Below the pieces are notes generated by a model that had not been told where the DNA came from, searched no databases, and worked only from the letters and a program-made list of their open reading frames with translations. Below are positions 34,740 to 46,750 of a DNA stretch of 64,000 nucleotides, one piece after another. The stretch is taken from positions 151,233,753-151,297,752 of the forward strand of contig NC_133123.1 in NCBI RefSeq assembly GCF_033568475.1, given 5' to 3'. This stretch comes from Henckelia pumila (taxonomy: Eukaryota > Streptophyta > Magnoliopsida > Lamiales > Gesneriaceae). Numbering within the stretch: position 1 is the first letter of the stretch; each line of letters opens with the position of its first letter. The position numbers and the translations under genes were made by a program.

Positions 34740-36562
34740 TTTTAAACGTCTAATTTGCAGTGGTGTTATAGTCCACTAACTTTCTTGGAACACTTTTGAT
34801 CCTCGTGCTCTGAATCTCTTTCTCTTCCTTGTCTTTAATCGTATCACTACCCCCTGTATGGAAAAGCACCTTGTCCTCAAGATGAAATTGAGGATAATCT
34901 TGTTGAAATGAATTGATGTCCACCCATGAAGTTTCTTCCAACGGTAAGCCATCCCACTGAACCAAGACTTGAGAAGTCCAAGATTGATCCTTCCGAATTC
35001 TTTTGACATTAAGAATTGCTAACGGAGTAACCAATGGTTGGTTGTCCACGGAAGTGGAAGGAAGTTGTAACACGGTGACATCTTCTGGATTTGGACACCA
35101 TTTAAGAACTGAAACATAGAATATAGGATGAATCTTGCTGTAATCTGGAAGGGCGAGTTTGTAAGCAACCGAACCCACTCGCTTCAAAATTTGAAAAGGC
35201 CCATAAAATCTTTTACTGAGTTTAGTAAATTTTTGGCCAGAAACCGAACGTTGTCGATGAGGTTGCAACCGCACATAGCACCACTGTCCCTCCTCCATAA
35301 TAATGTCACGGCGATGCTTATCAGCTTGCACCTTCATCCGGAGCTAAGCTTTTTTCAAATTGTCACGTAGAGAAAGCAAGATGCGATCCCTATCCCTCAA
35401 CCAATGATCAGCAGCCTCAACTGTAGAAGAATCCAGAATATACGAAGGTAAGGAAGGTGGAGGTTTCCCAAACACCGCTTCGAAAGGAGACATCAAGATG
35501 GCCGAATGGAAGCTAGTGTTGTAACATAGTTCTGCCCAAGGAAACAAGATAAACCATTTGGTAGGAGTGTCAGATACAAAACTGCGAAGATATTGCTCCA
35601 AACAACGATTCAAGACCTTCGTTTGACCATCAGATTGAGGATGGTAGGCACTTGACATTTGTAAAGAAGTACCACTATTTTTAAACAAATCTTGCCAGAA
35701 GATGCTTAAGAAAAGTGGGTCACGATCCGAAACAATGGACTTCGGAAAGGAGTGATGTTTAACAACAATATCAATGAATAAAGAAGCCACTTGTGTTGCA
35801 GTAAAATGCTCCTTTAAAGCACCAAAATGAGCATACTTGGAAAGACGATCAACAACCACCAAGATGACAGAAAATCCATGAGACAGGGGTAACCCAGTAA
35901 TGAAATCCATGGATATATCCTCCCAAATATTTTTCGGAATTGGATGTGGTTGCAATAACCCAGCAACTTTATCTGTACTGTACTTAGTTTGTTGACAAAC
36001 ATGGAAACTAGCAACATAATTCCGCACATCCTTCTGCATTTTAGGCCAATAGAAACATGCAGCCAAACGCAAAAGAGTTTTCTTAACTCCACCATGACCT
36101 GCCAAAGGAGTATTGTGGAACTCGAAAAACACTTTGGGTTTTAAAGGAGATATTGGATTTAAACATAATCGGTGCTGTTTGTAAAGGAGACCATATCTAA
36201 GTTGGAAAGGGACCGAAGAAGAGCTAGAAGACGAAGTGGAGTTGAGAAGGGACTGATAAAATGGGTCACTACTTACCTCAACTCGCAAGTCATCCAGGAA
36301 TGGAAAAATAGGGGCTGTGAAAGCAAGAGTCAAAGAAGGATTAGGACTGGATTCTAGAAGAACGTCGAATTGACGGGACAAGGCATCAGCAACCACATTT
36401 AGTTTCCCCGGCTTATACAACACATCGAAGTCATATCCCATAAGCTTAACAAGGTATTTTTGTTGATCTGGTGTATGTATAGCTTGGGTAAGGATGTCCC
36501 GAAGGCTTTGGTGGTCAGTGATGATTGTAAAGTGGTGACCAATAAGGTATTGTGTGGAGGCC
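34740..36562 (-). pseudogene. Reina-like gypsy pol: RNase H end, integrase, chromodomain
   Basis: From 36562 downward: ITDHQSLRDILTQ and [15 protein letters not shown] (RNase H), integrase HGGVKKTLLRL, DFITGLPLS, SDRDPLF and YHPQSDGQT, ending with a stop near 35344. After it, in-phase coding 35337-34750 holds the integrase C-terminus (RFYGPFQILKRVG) and a chromodomain (VLVQWDGLPLEETSW). Zinc-finger Cys/His and a core D are visible. RT and everything upstream are missing. Confidence 0.88.
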
Positions 36563-36949
36563 TCGGGTGCAAATATATTTTAAAATAATCAATATGACAT
36601 TTGGCGACGCATACTCTACATTCGGCGACGCAAAAACGCATCGCGGAAGAAATTTTTTTTTTTTTTAATTGATGGAGGCGCGGGCGCGCCTCCGTTGTGC
36701 AAAAATGCGCACCGGACGCGCGGCCGCGCTGGGGCTTCGAAATTCTCTATTTTCATCTTTTTTTCTTGCTCCAAAAACCCAAAATGGTGATCTCTCAAAG
36801 TCTAGATCACAACATACAATAAAAAGATGTCTAAAAATCATTCAAACGTGCATAACATGCAACGAATTTGAAAGCTCATATATTCAACATGTTTTCAACA
36901 TTTATTTAAAATTTATTTGTCTGCTAGACCCGAGCTCCACTTCCACATA
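36563..36949. other. Unassigned fragment between gypsy and NLR-3 piece 2
   Basis: GC-rich patches (gcgcgggcgcgcc, ggacgcgcggccgcgc) and a repeated ggcgacgca motif within AT-rich DNA. It resembles part of another LTR but has no partner here. It may mark the scar of the deletion that removed the gypsy 5' half and central NLR-3. Confidence 0.45.
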
Positions 36950-37276
36950 GCTTTTGTAAGGATTCCCGGACTAGGCAGTAATATATTAGAAGTACCATGT
37001 GAAATTCTAAAGGCGCGGAAGATAAGGCATATGATCTGGGACCCCTCTTTTCGTTTTACCTATCCCTCTGACATAGGAATTGTTCACGAAAGTGGTCTAC
37101 AAACAATGGAGACAGTGAGGGATTTTATATTTGAGGAAGAGAGCATCAGAATACTTGTGAATCTGAAGAAACTGATAGTTGAATATTATATGCTGAATCG
37201 TAATTGGGATGATTTTAATTTTGACGGGCTTTCCAATCTACGAAACCTCGAGGACTTGCAAATCCACATGTTGTAC
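36950..37276 (+). pseudogene. NLR-3, piece 2: LRR segment
   Basis: Matches NLR-4 LRRs: VPCEILKARKIRH, GIVHESGLQTMETV, ILVNLKKL, SNLRNLEDLQIHM. It is cut by a copia insertion at 37276 and continues in the same frame at 40476. It corresponds to about residues 640-740 of NLR-2. Confidence 0.9.
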
Positions 37277-37713
37277 TGTTAGGTATATTAAATAAATATG
37301 GTGGGGCCCATATTTATTTAATTTATCCCATCCCACATCGAAACGGAAAGAAAATGAAACGGAGGAACCTATTATAAATAGACCTTAATTCCTTCGTTTT
37401 AAGTATCCCATTCTTCTCTTTTTTTGTATTAACAAAGAGAGTAGAAAATAAAGAGAGAAAAAAAAGGAGTGTTTTTTTTCGGAGATCTTTTGTGAGTTAG
37501 AGAATTATTTCTCGGTAATACTCGGGTGTTGGGATCGGGTGAGAGATATAGTGTTTTGTACACTTGTAATATTTCTCCGGTATTAAATATTTGCAGCAGC
37601 TCCGTGGATGTAGCCTATTTTGGGTGAACCACGTAAATCCTTGGTGTCCTTATTGATAGTTTTATTCCGCAATTATTATTATCGTCATGATCATTCCGGC
37701 ATAATCCATAACA
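37277..37713 (+). repeat. Copia left LTR, 437 bp
   Basis: TGTTAGGTATATT to atccataaca, with a TATA-like ttataaatagacc near 37371. Confidence 0.92.
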
Positions 37714-37715
37714 AC

Positions 37716-37727
37716 TGGTATCAGAGC
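37716..37727 (+). promoter_or_regulatory. Copia primer-binding site
   Basis: tggtatcagagc two bases after the LTR; complementary to initiator Met tRNA. Confidence 0.9.
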
Positions 37728-37854
37728 TGTTACGGTTTCCGAGAGCCTTGGTGAAAAATTTCTTAAAATTCTGAGTATGCTCTGTGGTTGCAGCCTTGTC
37801 TGATCTTCCACATCAAAAAAGATTTTTTGAAATTTTATTAAGGCAACTGAAGCG

Positions 37855-39962
37855 ATGGCTAGAAATAACGGAACGGGACCTGGAATCAATAAGTTTGACG
37901 GTACAGATTTCACGTTCTGGCGGTTACAGATTAAAGATTATCTGTATAGCAAGAAGCTACATCAACCTCTATTGGGAATAAAGCCGGAAAAGATGGAGGC
38001 CGATGATTGGGAGCTTCTTGACCGACAGGTGTTAGGGGTTATTCGATTGACCCTAACAAAGAACGTGACACACAACGTGGCGGAGGCAAATACCACGGAG
38101 GAGATGATGTCCATTTTATCGGACATGTACGAGAAGCCATCAGCAAATAATAAAGTGTTCCTCATGAAAAAGTTATTCAACTTGAAGATGGAGGAAGGTG
38201 CTTCGTGGCAGCACACATCAATGAATTCAACACGATTGTTTCCCAGCTAACATCGGTTGAAATTAAATTTGATGATGAAATTCGAGCACTTATTCTTTTG
38301 GTGTCTTTACCAAATGCTTGGGAGCCAATGCGGGCAACGGTTAGTAATTCTGCTGAAAAAGGAAAGTTACAATTCAATGATGTCCGAGATCGAATTCTTG
38401 GCGAAGAAGTTCGAAGGAGGGATTCGGGTGAAGGGACATCATCATCTGCCCTAAATCTCGAAAACAGAAGTAGAGGCAGGAGTGGCGAAAAGAGTTTTAA
38501 CCAATGTCATGGTGGATTCAAGTCAAGAAATGGAAAAGACAATAACAAATTTGAAAAGAATGTGAAGTGCTGGAGCTGTGGTGAAACTGGTCACATGAAA
38601 AAGGACTGCAGATCACCCAAGAATAATGCAAATGTTGTTACTGAGGATGTACATGATGCCTTAGTACTATCCATGGAAAGCCCGGTTGATTCTTGGGTTA
38701 TGGATTCGGGAGCTTCATTTCATACCACCGGTGATCGTGAGGTATTCAGTAATTACATTGCTGGTAATTACGGAAAAGTTTTCTTGGCTGATGGAAAACC
38801 GTTGGAAATAGCTGGTATGGGTGATATCAGTTTGAAAATGTCAAATGGATCCATCTGGAAGCTCAACAAAGTGAGGCATGTACCAAAGTTGACCCGGAAT
38901 CTGATCTCAGTGGGACAGCTTGATGACGAAGACCATAAAGTGACCTTTGGTGATGGCTCTTGGAAAGTGAGCAAAGGAGCCATGATTGTTGCTCGAGGAA
39001 AGAAAACTGGAACACTCTATATGACTTCTAGTTTAAGAGGTAAATTAGCAGCTGTGGATGCTGGAGCTAATGCAAGTCTATGGCATAGTAGGCTTGGAGA
39101 TACGAGTGAGAAGGGAATGAAGATGCTTGTTTCAAAAGGGAAGCTACCGGAGTTAAAAACTGTCGAACACAAATTGTGTGAAAGTTGTGTTCTTGGAAAA
39201 CAAAAAAAGGTGAGCTTTTCGAAAAGCGGTAGAAAACCGAAAGCAGCAAAGTTGGAGTTGTTTCATACTGATGTATGTGGACCATCTCCTGTGACATCCC
39301 TTGGAGATCACTCAAGATATTATGACACTACTGTTGACGATTCGAGCAGGAAATTTTGGGTTTATTTTTTGAAAAATAAATCAGATGTTTATGAGACCTT
39401 TAAACAGTGGGAGTTTGCCATGAAAGATGTGATGGATTCACTGTCATCCAATCACATGTGGGAGTTGTCAGAACTTCCTGAAGTTAAAAAGGTTTTACAT
39501 AGTAAGTGGGAGTACCGGTTAGAACATGATGGTAGCAAGCGGTACAAAGAAATCTTTGTTGTAAAAGGTGAAAAATAAGTCATTAATTACACTGATATTT
39601 TCTCTCTGGTGGTAAAGTTAACTACTATCAGGACTGTACTTGGATTGATGGTAAAAGAAGATTTGCATCTGGAGCAGTTAGATGTAAAGACTGTGTTTCT
39701 TCATGGTGAGCTAGATGAAGAAATGAATCAATCACAGGGATTTGAAGTACGACGGAAAGAGAAAATGGTGTGCAAACTTCAGAAAATCTTGTACAGTCTC
39801 AAACAAGCTCCAAGACAGTGGTACAAGAAGTTTGATGGTGTAATGAATAATGATGGTTTCCCGAGGTATCATGCTGATCAATGGTGTTATGTGATGTTGA
39901 TCACTGGTGATATCATTGAAAAACTGAAGTTGTGTTTGACTTCAGTTGGTCTCCTGGACTAA
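37855..39962 (+). pseudogene. Copia gag-pol with frameshift and large deletion
   Basis: Gag starts MARNNGTGPGINKFDGTDF at 37855. A frameshift near 38205-38250 moves to a second frame that runs to 39578: zinc knuckle CWSCGETGHMKKDC, protease WVMDSGASFHTT, GAG-pre-integrase LWHSRLGDTSEKG, integrase start HTDVCGPSP. The sequence then jumps from early integrase into RT (HMWELSELPEVKKVLHSKW) and stops. A last RT piece (LEQLDVKTVFLHGELDEE, LYSLKQAPRQWYKKFD) at 39609-39962 lacks the YVDD region. Confidence 0.9.
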
Positions 39963-40033
39963 CAGAGGAGGTATGAGTTGCTGCACTGATGGTGTGAAGC
40001 CATGATTGGAATCAAGTCTTCAAGTGGGAGAAT

Positions 40034-40470
40034 TGTTAGGTATATTAAATAAATGTGGTGGGGCCCACATTTATTTAATTTATCCCATCCCACATCGAAA
40101 CGGAAAGAAAATGAAATGGAGGAACCTATTATAAATAGACCTTAATTCCTTCGTTTTAAGTATCCCATTCTTCTCTTCTTTTGTATTAACAAAGAGAGTA
40201 GAAAATAAAGAGAGAAAAAAAAAGGAGTGTTTTTTTCGGAGATCTTTTGTGAGTTAGAGAATTATTTCTCGGTAATACTCGGGTGTTGGGATCGGGTGAG
40301 AGATATAGTGTTTTATACATTTGTAATATTTCTCCGGTATTAAATATTTGCAGCAGCTCCGTGGATGTAGCCTATTTTGGGTGAACCACGTAAATCCTTA
40401 GTGTCCTTATTGATAGTTTTATTCCGCAATTATTATTATCGTCATGATCATTCCGGCATAATCCATAACA
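40034..40470 (+). repeat. Copia right LTR, 437 bp
   Basis: Pairs with 37277-37713; followed by TSD TGTAC. Confidence 0.92.
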
Positions 40471-40958
40471 TGTACTACTTGTCTACTGATTACTCAATGA
40501 CATGGAACCATGCTTTTCCAATGGGCCTAAAGAAGTTATATCTAAATAGTGTCCCTTTTCCTTGGGAAAATATGAACATAATCGGGTGGCTTCCGGATCT
40601 TCATGTGCTCCAAATGACGGCTATTAGAGTCAATAAAACTTCCGAGTGGAGAACAGAGGAAGGTCAATTTCTTCAACTCAAGTATTTTCATTCTTCCTTA
40701 GATTATGTGAGCAAGTGGGAAATGGAAAAAGAGCACTTCCCATGCCTCGAAAGCTTGATTATCGATCGTGCTATTTGGATTTATAAGTTTCCTAGTGGCG
40801 TAGGAGAAATAGATTCACTTCAATACATCGAGTTGAAGGACTGTCAACAATCATTGGTGGACTCAGCCAAGCAAATTCAAAAGAATCAACATGAAAATGG
40901 AAACAATGCTTTTCGTGTTCGTGTCATTGATTACAAAGGAGAAGATGTTTTGTTTTGA
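40471..40958 (+). pseudogene. NLR-3, piece 3: C-terminal LRRs
   Basis: After the TSD the LRR region resumes (YSMTWNHAFPMGLKKL, WRTEEGQFLQLKYFHSS, EKEHFPCLESLI) and ends DYKGEDVLF with TGA at 40956-40958. Removing the copia and one TSD joins pieces 2 and 3 in frame. The 3' flank has the family attattgtaagaatttgtg. Confidence 0.92.
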
Positions 40959-41135
40959 AAGATATTATTGTAAGAATTTGTGTTTGTTTCGAAGAAAGAA
41001 TTTTGTTTGACTATTAATCGAAGCAAATAGTGGGATCGGACGAGGATACAAGCTCAAAACATTATAAATCATAAACTTCAATTTATGGTCACGTAATTCT
41101 TTGTTCTTTCAAATCTATCTATCTATCTTCTAAAT

Positions 41136-41913
41136 CTATCTTCTAAATCAGCCACTTCCAATTGTGAAATTCCTTATATGTCCTCCACTATTTAGTTTAG
41201 CAAGTTATTTATTATGTGGGTTAATTTGTAATTTCATTGTCTATCTTAACTAATGAATAATTATTAGGTTATGAACATTAATAGTTATACATTAAACACA
41301 TTGAATTTTTTTATATTTTTTCCTTCTTTACGGTTCTATATATAAATTCCTTATATGTCATCCACTATTTAGTTTAGCAAGTTATTTATTATGTGGGTTA
41401 ATATATAAATTCTTTGCTATAATAATTTTTCTCAAAATATTATTTATTAGTTAGTGCCATTTTGTGTATTAGCTTAAATATTTAATTAATAGCTTAAATA
41501 TTTAATTAATATTTCCCAACTAATCTATCTTCTAAATAAGCCACTTCCAATTGTGAAATTCCTTATATGTCCTCCACTATTTAGTTTAGCAAGTTATTTA
41601 TTATGTGGGTTAATTTGTAATTTCATTCTCTATCTTAACTAATGAATAATTATTAGGTTATGGACATTAATAGTTATACATTAAACACATTGAATTTTTT
41701 TATATTTTTTCCTTCTTTACGGTTCTATATATAAATTCCTTATATGTCATCCACTATTTAGTTTAGCAAGTTATTTATTATGTGGGTTAATATATAAATT
41801 CTTTGCTATAATAATTTTTCTCAAAATATTATTTATTAGTTAGTGTCATTTTGTGTATTAGCTTAAATATTTAATTAATAGCTTAAATATTTAATTAATA
41901 TTTCCCAACTAAT
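41136..41913. repeat. Tandem duplication, 389-bp unit, two copies
   Basis: ctatcttctaaatcagccac at 41136 recurs at 41525 and the whole unit follows with few changes. Inside each unit ttccttatatgtc-type sequence plus tttagtttagcaag occurs twice. An inverted partial copy lies at 42585-42790. Confidence 0.9.
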
Positions 41914-42584
41914 ACATCAAATTTTTCACATGCAAATCGAATTCTCCACATGAAAATTTAGTTAAAAAATGAAATTACTTTTTGTTTGTTAATTAAATGC
42001 ATGAGATAATCTTTGATGAAATGTTGGTTTCCTTGGTTTAATAGTTTAAGTTATCAATAGTCCGTCTTTGTTTTCATTTAATCTTCTTCATCTTGATTTT
42101 TCTATGGTTCAGCTGATCTATAAAATATAATTATCATTTTCACAAAATTATGAGCTTATATTAGTTCCAAGGATTTCTTTTGATACTCATTTTGAGCTCT
42201 TTCAAATTATATATTATAATATTTTATTTAGTTGTATTACATTTACATTTTTGGTGCATTAAGTTTTTTAGGATCCCAATTTATTTTAATTAGCGTCTAT
42301 ATATTTGCTTATGTAGCTTAGACCTGGCTACGGTCCGGGTCCGGAATTGTGAGCTCACAATTTTACCCTCTTACTTATTTGTGATTCACAAGGTTGTTTG
42401 TGCCATTTTTTTTTTTACTAACTTAATATGGTCCTTAATAGTATATTTAACTCCACCAAATTTAATAACCTTGTAATTTAAGTGTTTAGTGGAAAATGAT
42501 GTTTTTATAAAAAAATAATAATAAGGGTTATTGATTGATACATGGTAATTTGGATCCAATGTGTATGCATTTAATTATTTCGGT

Positions 42585-42790
42585 AAACCGTAAAGAAGGA
42601 AAAAGTATAAAAAAATTCAATGTGTTTAATGTATAACTTTTAATGTCCATAACCTAATAATTATTCATTAGTTAAGATAGACAATGAAATTATAAATTAA
42701 CCCACATAATAAATAACTTGCTAAACTAAATAGTGGAGGACATATAATGAATTTCATAATTGGAAGTGGCTTATTTAAAATATAGATGAA
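42585..42790. repeat. Inverted copy of the first half of the 389-bp unit
   Basis: On the minus strand it matches about 41140-41340 (ggaagtggcttattt, aacttgctaaactaaatag, taattattcattag). The arrangement suggests a foldback or long-TIR element of about 1.65 kb, or a Helitron-like end. Confidence 0.8.
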
Positions 42791-44029
42791 TGTATTTTTG
42801 GTTGCTTTTCATCATCTTTAATATAAATATATTTTTCTGTCATCCTTGTATCTTTGATTTTTATTTAAATATGAAGGGTATAAAGACATCTACATTTTTC
42901 GGTTTGACTTCTAGATTTTTTTTTGTTTTTTAACTTTTATATATAATTTTTGGCTAATAGATATACGTAAATAAAAAGATTAAAAAATTAGAAACTCTAA
43001 AAAAAAAAAAGAAATCCACAAATGCCCTTAAAAATATATCGGTAAATGTCATTTTTAAAAGTGTATTTCCAATGAACTGGATGTTTTCCGAATGAAACTG
43101 GGAATTGAGAGCAAGTGGATTTTAAGTGAGCTTTTGTAAATTTTACTTACGTCTATTTGCTCTACAATTTAATTAGTGTGATTTATTTTTTATTTTATTC
43201 ATAAAAAAATAAATCAATGAGAAGTTTTTAAAGATAAAAATTACTTTCTAAATTTGAATTTAATGTATGATATATATGTATATGTGATATTTATAATAAA
43301 TATGAATTATAGGGGAAAAAAGATTTACATATGACATTTTGATTTTTTTTTCTAAAACACATACTGTATTTTTATCTTTAAAATATGTGTTTTATTTCAC
43401 ATATTTATTTAATTCATATCATTTGAGAATTTCACATGAAAATTTACAAAAGAATCATTATGATATAAAATTAACTATTTATATTATGTAATTCTGAAAA
43501 ATAGAGAAAAGTAAATAAATTATAGAAATGGCCGTTACAAATTTAGCACAAGAACGAGTGATATTGAATTTAATAAAAATTTTAAGGTTTTTATTTTAAC
43601 ATTAATATGATCATTTTTGTTAATTAAGAAAATTTTAATTGATAAACGTATTATTTTTTTTTATGAATATGTGTTTTATTGAACATATTTATTCGAAATC
43701 ACGTGACAATAATGGCCATCGATATTTACAAAAGATCAACTCGGATATAAATAATTATCAATAATATGTAATTCTAAAAAAAATAGAGAAAGGTAAACAA
43801 AATCAAAAGGAGTTTAAAGATTTAGTAAAATCATGATTGATATTGCATTTAATAAAAATGTTAAGGGTTTTATTCTAACATCAGTATGATAATTTTTGTT
43901 AATTAAGCTAATTTATTTGATAATTGTTTGATTTATGTGTGCTTCTATTTTATTTTTATTTTTTTTAGCTTTTGTGCTCCATTTGAGTAAGTATTGATTT
44001 GGAAATTATATTATTATATTAATTTATTT
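42791..44029. other. AT-rich spacer, no gene recognised
   Basis: Two related blocks (ttaaggtttttattttaacat near 43580 and ttaagggttttattctaacat near 43860, each followed by a taatttttgttaattaag-like motif) look like a diverged direct repeat of about 280 bases. No ORF is supported. Confidence 0.6.
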
Positions 44030-44355
44030 ATGGGCGTAATAATTTCCCCTATTGGGTAGAGAAATAAAAATGTGGCGCTTAAGCTGTCATATGGTTTAAA
44101 AGATTTGAGTTGCATCATTAACAGTTTACCACCTCCTATAGTTGTTGGTAAGGTGTCAAAGGCTCGTTCTTATAATTAATATCAGAGTCAAGCTCGTGGA
44201 TTCGATTCTCATTGATTGAAATGAGTGCAATTATAATTAGGTGGGAGATTGTTGGATGCAATAATTGTCCTCGTTGAGTAGAAAAATCAAAACATGGCGC
44301 TTGAGTTGTTTTGCAGTTAAAATATTTGAGTTGCACCGTTGTCATTTGCTATAGT
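44030..44355 (+). mobile_element. TRIM-like mini-retroelement, right LTR cut by a LINE
   Basis: Two related blocks (tgtggcgcttaagctgt... near 44071 and catggcgcttgagttgt... near 44294, each followed by a tttgagttgca motif) flank a short interior. That interior has a degenerate primer-site-like atatcagagtcaag near 44180, ggattcgattctc, and a purine tract aggtgggagatt directly before TGTTGGATGCAATAA. This is TRIM layout; a SINE is the alternative. Confidence 0.55.
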
Positions 44356-46390
44356 TTTTTTTTCAAAGCCGATTGTTGTTGCAGGGGGTTAGGAGGACCT
44401 TTACCCGTTTTTTGAACAAAAAAGAAATACAGGAGAGGGAGACTAGGCCAAAACCTCTCGAGCAATTATAAGAGCCAAAACAAAATTCATGAAAGCAAAT
44501 TAATTACAAACTTTTGATCTAACTCTAATATAAGGAAAATTTGCTCTATCCAGTCTACAGATCCCCTTGAGCCGTCTCTGGAAGCCTTAGGTTGTAGAAT
44601 AGACTTCCCAAACGCAAGTCCCTTAGCAAGTTCATTCGCCACCAAATTAACCTCCCTGTAGACGTGAGATTTGCGCACATTGGAGCCATGCCAAATTATT
44701 TGTATTTGCGTGAGAGTATGACTTAGCTCCCAACTCATGGGATCTACTTCAATGATGGCTAGAGCCACGGTAAAATCCACCTCCAGCCAAAGAGGAAACG
44801 GATTATACAGATTGCAAATCTGTAGCCCCTTCATAGCAATCAACTGAGCCCTGATGTTTGTTCATGCACCAATGGAATCATAATAAACAATAACCGGACT
44901 ACTTGTGTGATCCCGAATGATGCCTCCAATGCCTGATTTTTCTCCTTCTTTCTTGCACCCGTCCGAGTTAAGTTTGTAATATCCTGGTGGAGGAGGAATC
45001 CAACGCACCACCCCAATGATGTTAGAGAGAGTGATGCGATGCTCCAGCCTAGATTCGCCACATGACTATAACCAATCCAATGACCAGCCCTCAGGACCCC
45101 TGCATCGACGATCGATAAAATGAACTAATTAATACTTTGAATGATTATGTCTGCTCGGATGCGGACCCCACTGTGTTTCTGATCGTTTCTGGCTTTCCAG
45201 ATGGATCAAATAATAATGAAAGGTAATAGTTCCCTGATTTGACCCTTTTTTCGCCACTCCAGATCCACCCATCATTCACTAAAAACATGAGGGTTCTGCA
45301 CCCAAATAACCGAGCATAATGATGCCAAACAGAGACTGCTGGAATGTTAGAGTGAAAAATATGAGAGAATGTCTCATGTACCTGGCAACACTGGCACAAA
45401 AATGCTAAAGCAATCCCTCGAGACTGAAGAATATCATCTACTGGAAGCCGCTTATAATATCAATGCCAGCAAAATATCAAAATGGTTGGCCGGAGTATCT
45501 TGGACCAATAGCCTTTAAGCCGCCCAATATTTGGATTCTTAATCCTCACCGCCTCCCAAACAGATTTAACAGAGAACCTTCCATTAGTCAAAAGTTTCCA
45601 TATAATGCTATACATAGCCATCGGATCGTCGGGGACCACATGGAGTAGACTTTCCAAATTCCAATCCCTCCCATCAAGAAACCATATAACCAACCTATTG
45701 GGCTGCTCTTGGATAGGGGTAATATTCACCAACGGACCATCTGAAAGCCAAGAGTCAAACTAGAAACTGATATTCCCGTCCCCCTATGTTCCAATCGAGC
45801 TCACTTTCTACCCGGTTTCTAATCTTCAACATCCTTTTCCATGTGGGGGAAATATTTTGCATGAGACGCACCATAGCAGGTGGTACCATTTTGCAATATC
45901 TGATGTGCAAGTATCTGCTCCAAATAGAATCCACATTTTGGAATCTGAACCAAATTTTAATAGAAAAGGCCGTCATCGAGTTTTTCAGTCAACTAATTCC
46001 CAGAACACCTTCTGACATCAGTATGCAGACCTTGTCTCAGGCAAGCCAATGAATTTATGCACCCTCGTCTTCGATCCCCATAATAATTTAGCACACAACA
46101 TCTCAAAACAATGGAGAACAGTGCCCGCAAGTCGTAAGACTTGGAACAAGTATATAGGCATGGAGCATAAGATGCATTTGATCAAAACCAGTCTACTCCC
46201 ATAAGACAGGGATTACGTCTCCCACCCCTGCAGCTTCTTGCTGGTATTGGCGATAATATGATTAAAATACGAACTCTTAAGAGGACCCAAGTACAATGGC
46301 ACACCAAGATAATGCAGTGGTAAAGTCCCTTCTCCCAAGCCAGTAATAACTAGCTATAGTTTCTTGTAAAGCGGCATACACGATATCTTA
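44346..46390 (-). mobile_element. LINE (non-LTR retrotransposon) relic, 5'-truncated
   Basis: Minus-strand traces from right to left: end of RT (LHYLGVPLYLGPLK near 46300, then YGSRLVLIK), the long linker to zf-RVT (GRFSVKSVWEAV, CQVHETFSHIFHS near 45380) and a C-terminal RNase H (from about 45000 to 44487, e.g. REVNLVANELAKGLAFG). Frames change and stops occur throughout. The minus strand ends in a short A run (44356-44364), consistent with a LINE tail, landing in the TRIM-like element. Confidence 0.8.
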
Positions 46391-46669
46391 CATTATTTTT
46401 TTGGTTTTTCTTTATGATTAGTATTTGGATGAAAAAAAGTATCTTCTATGACTTGAAGAGAGTTGTCCTTGTATCAAACGAGAAAAAAAAGTGGATTGAA
46501 AGTGTCAGATATGGATCGGTGAAAAAATATGATTTATTATCATGCATGTTGTTTTTGTTTTATCTATTGTGTTTTTCTCTATTTAGATTGATAAATACTC
46601 CAAAACATAATATTATTTCAATGAATTTAAACAATATCTAAATTTCGTAAATATATTTTTAACGGTTAA

Positions 46670-46740
46670 TCACTCACGTGCAATGCATGTGCACTTTCCT
46701 AGTACTAGTAAAAAACACGTGTGTTGCACGTGATGAGCTA
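46670..46740. mobile_element. Two facing Helitron-like 3' termini
   Basis: Plus strand: a hairpin cacgtgcaatgcatgtg followed by CTAG at 46699-46702 and then T. Minus strand: a hairpin cacgtgcaacacacgtg followed by CTAG at 46708-46705 and then T. A hairpin just before a CTRR end is the Helitron signature. Only TA lies between them. The 5' ends were not located; tctatacctatataaaag near 47259 resembles one. Confidence 0.5.
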
Positions 46741-46750
46741 AACTACGAAA

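Larger units (their letters stand above)
19248..36562 (-). mobile_element. Ty3/gypsy chromovirus (Reina-like) inserted in NLR-3, 5'-truncated
   Basis: Its 3' end lies at the left: LTR sequence from 19248 (TGATAGAAGTTG) to 19384 resumes after the nested copia at 34668 and ends near 34722. A TATA-like tatataaatacata (minus strand, near 19370) supports an LTR. Pol follows on the minus strand up to 36562, where it stops abruptly in RNase H. The missing 5' half and the missing part of NLR-3 suggest one large deletion. Confidence 0.75.
37277..40470 (+). mobile_element. Defective Ty1/copia element, 3.2 kb, in NLR-3 LRR
   Basis: LTRs 37277-37713 and 40034-40470 (437 bp each) with TSD TGTAC (37272-37276, 40471-40475). 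They differ by several substitutions (for example aaatatggtgg against aaatgtggtgg). A primer-binding site and purine tract aagtgggagaat (before 40034) are present. Most of integrase, RT and RNase H are deleted. Confidence 0.93.

Noticed and set aside
19248-36562. Endogenous pararetrovirus as source of the RT fragments
   Set aside because: LTRs, integrase and chromodomain are present, and no movement or coat protein is seen; they are ordinary retrotransposons.
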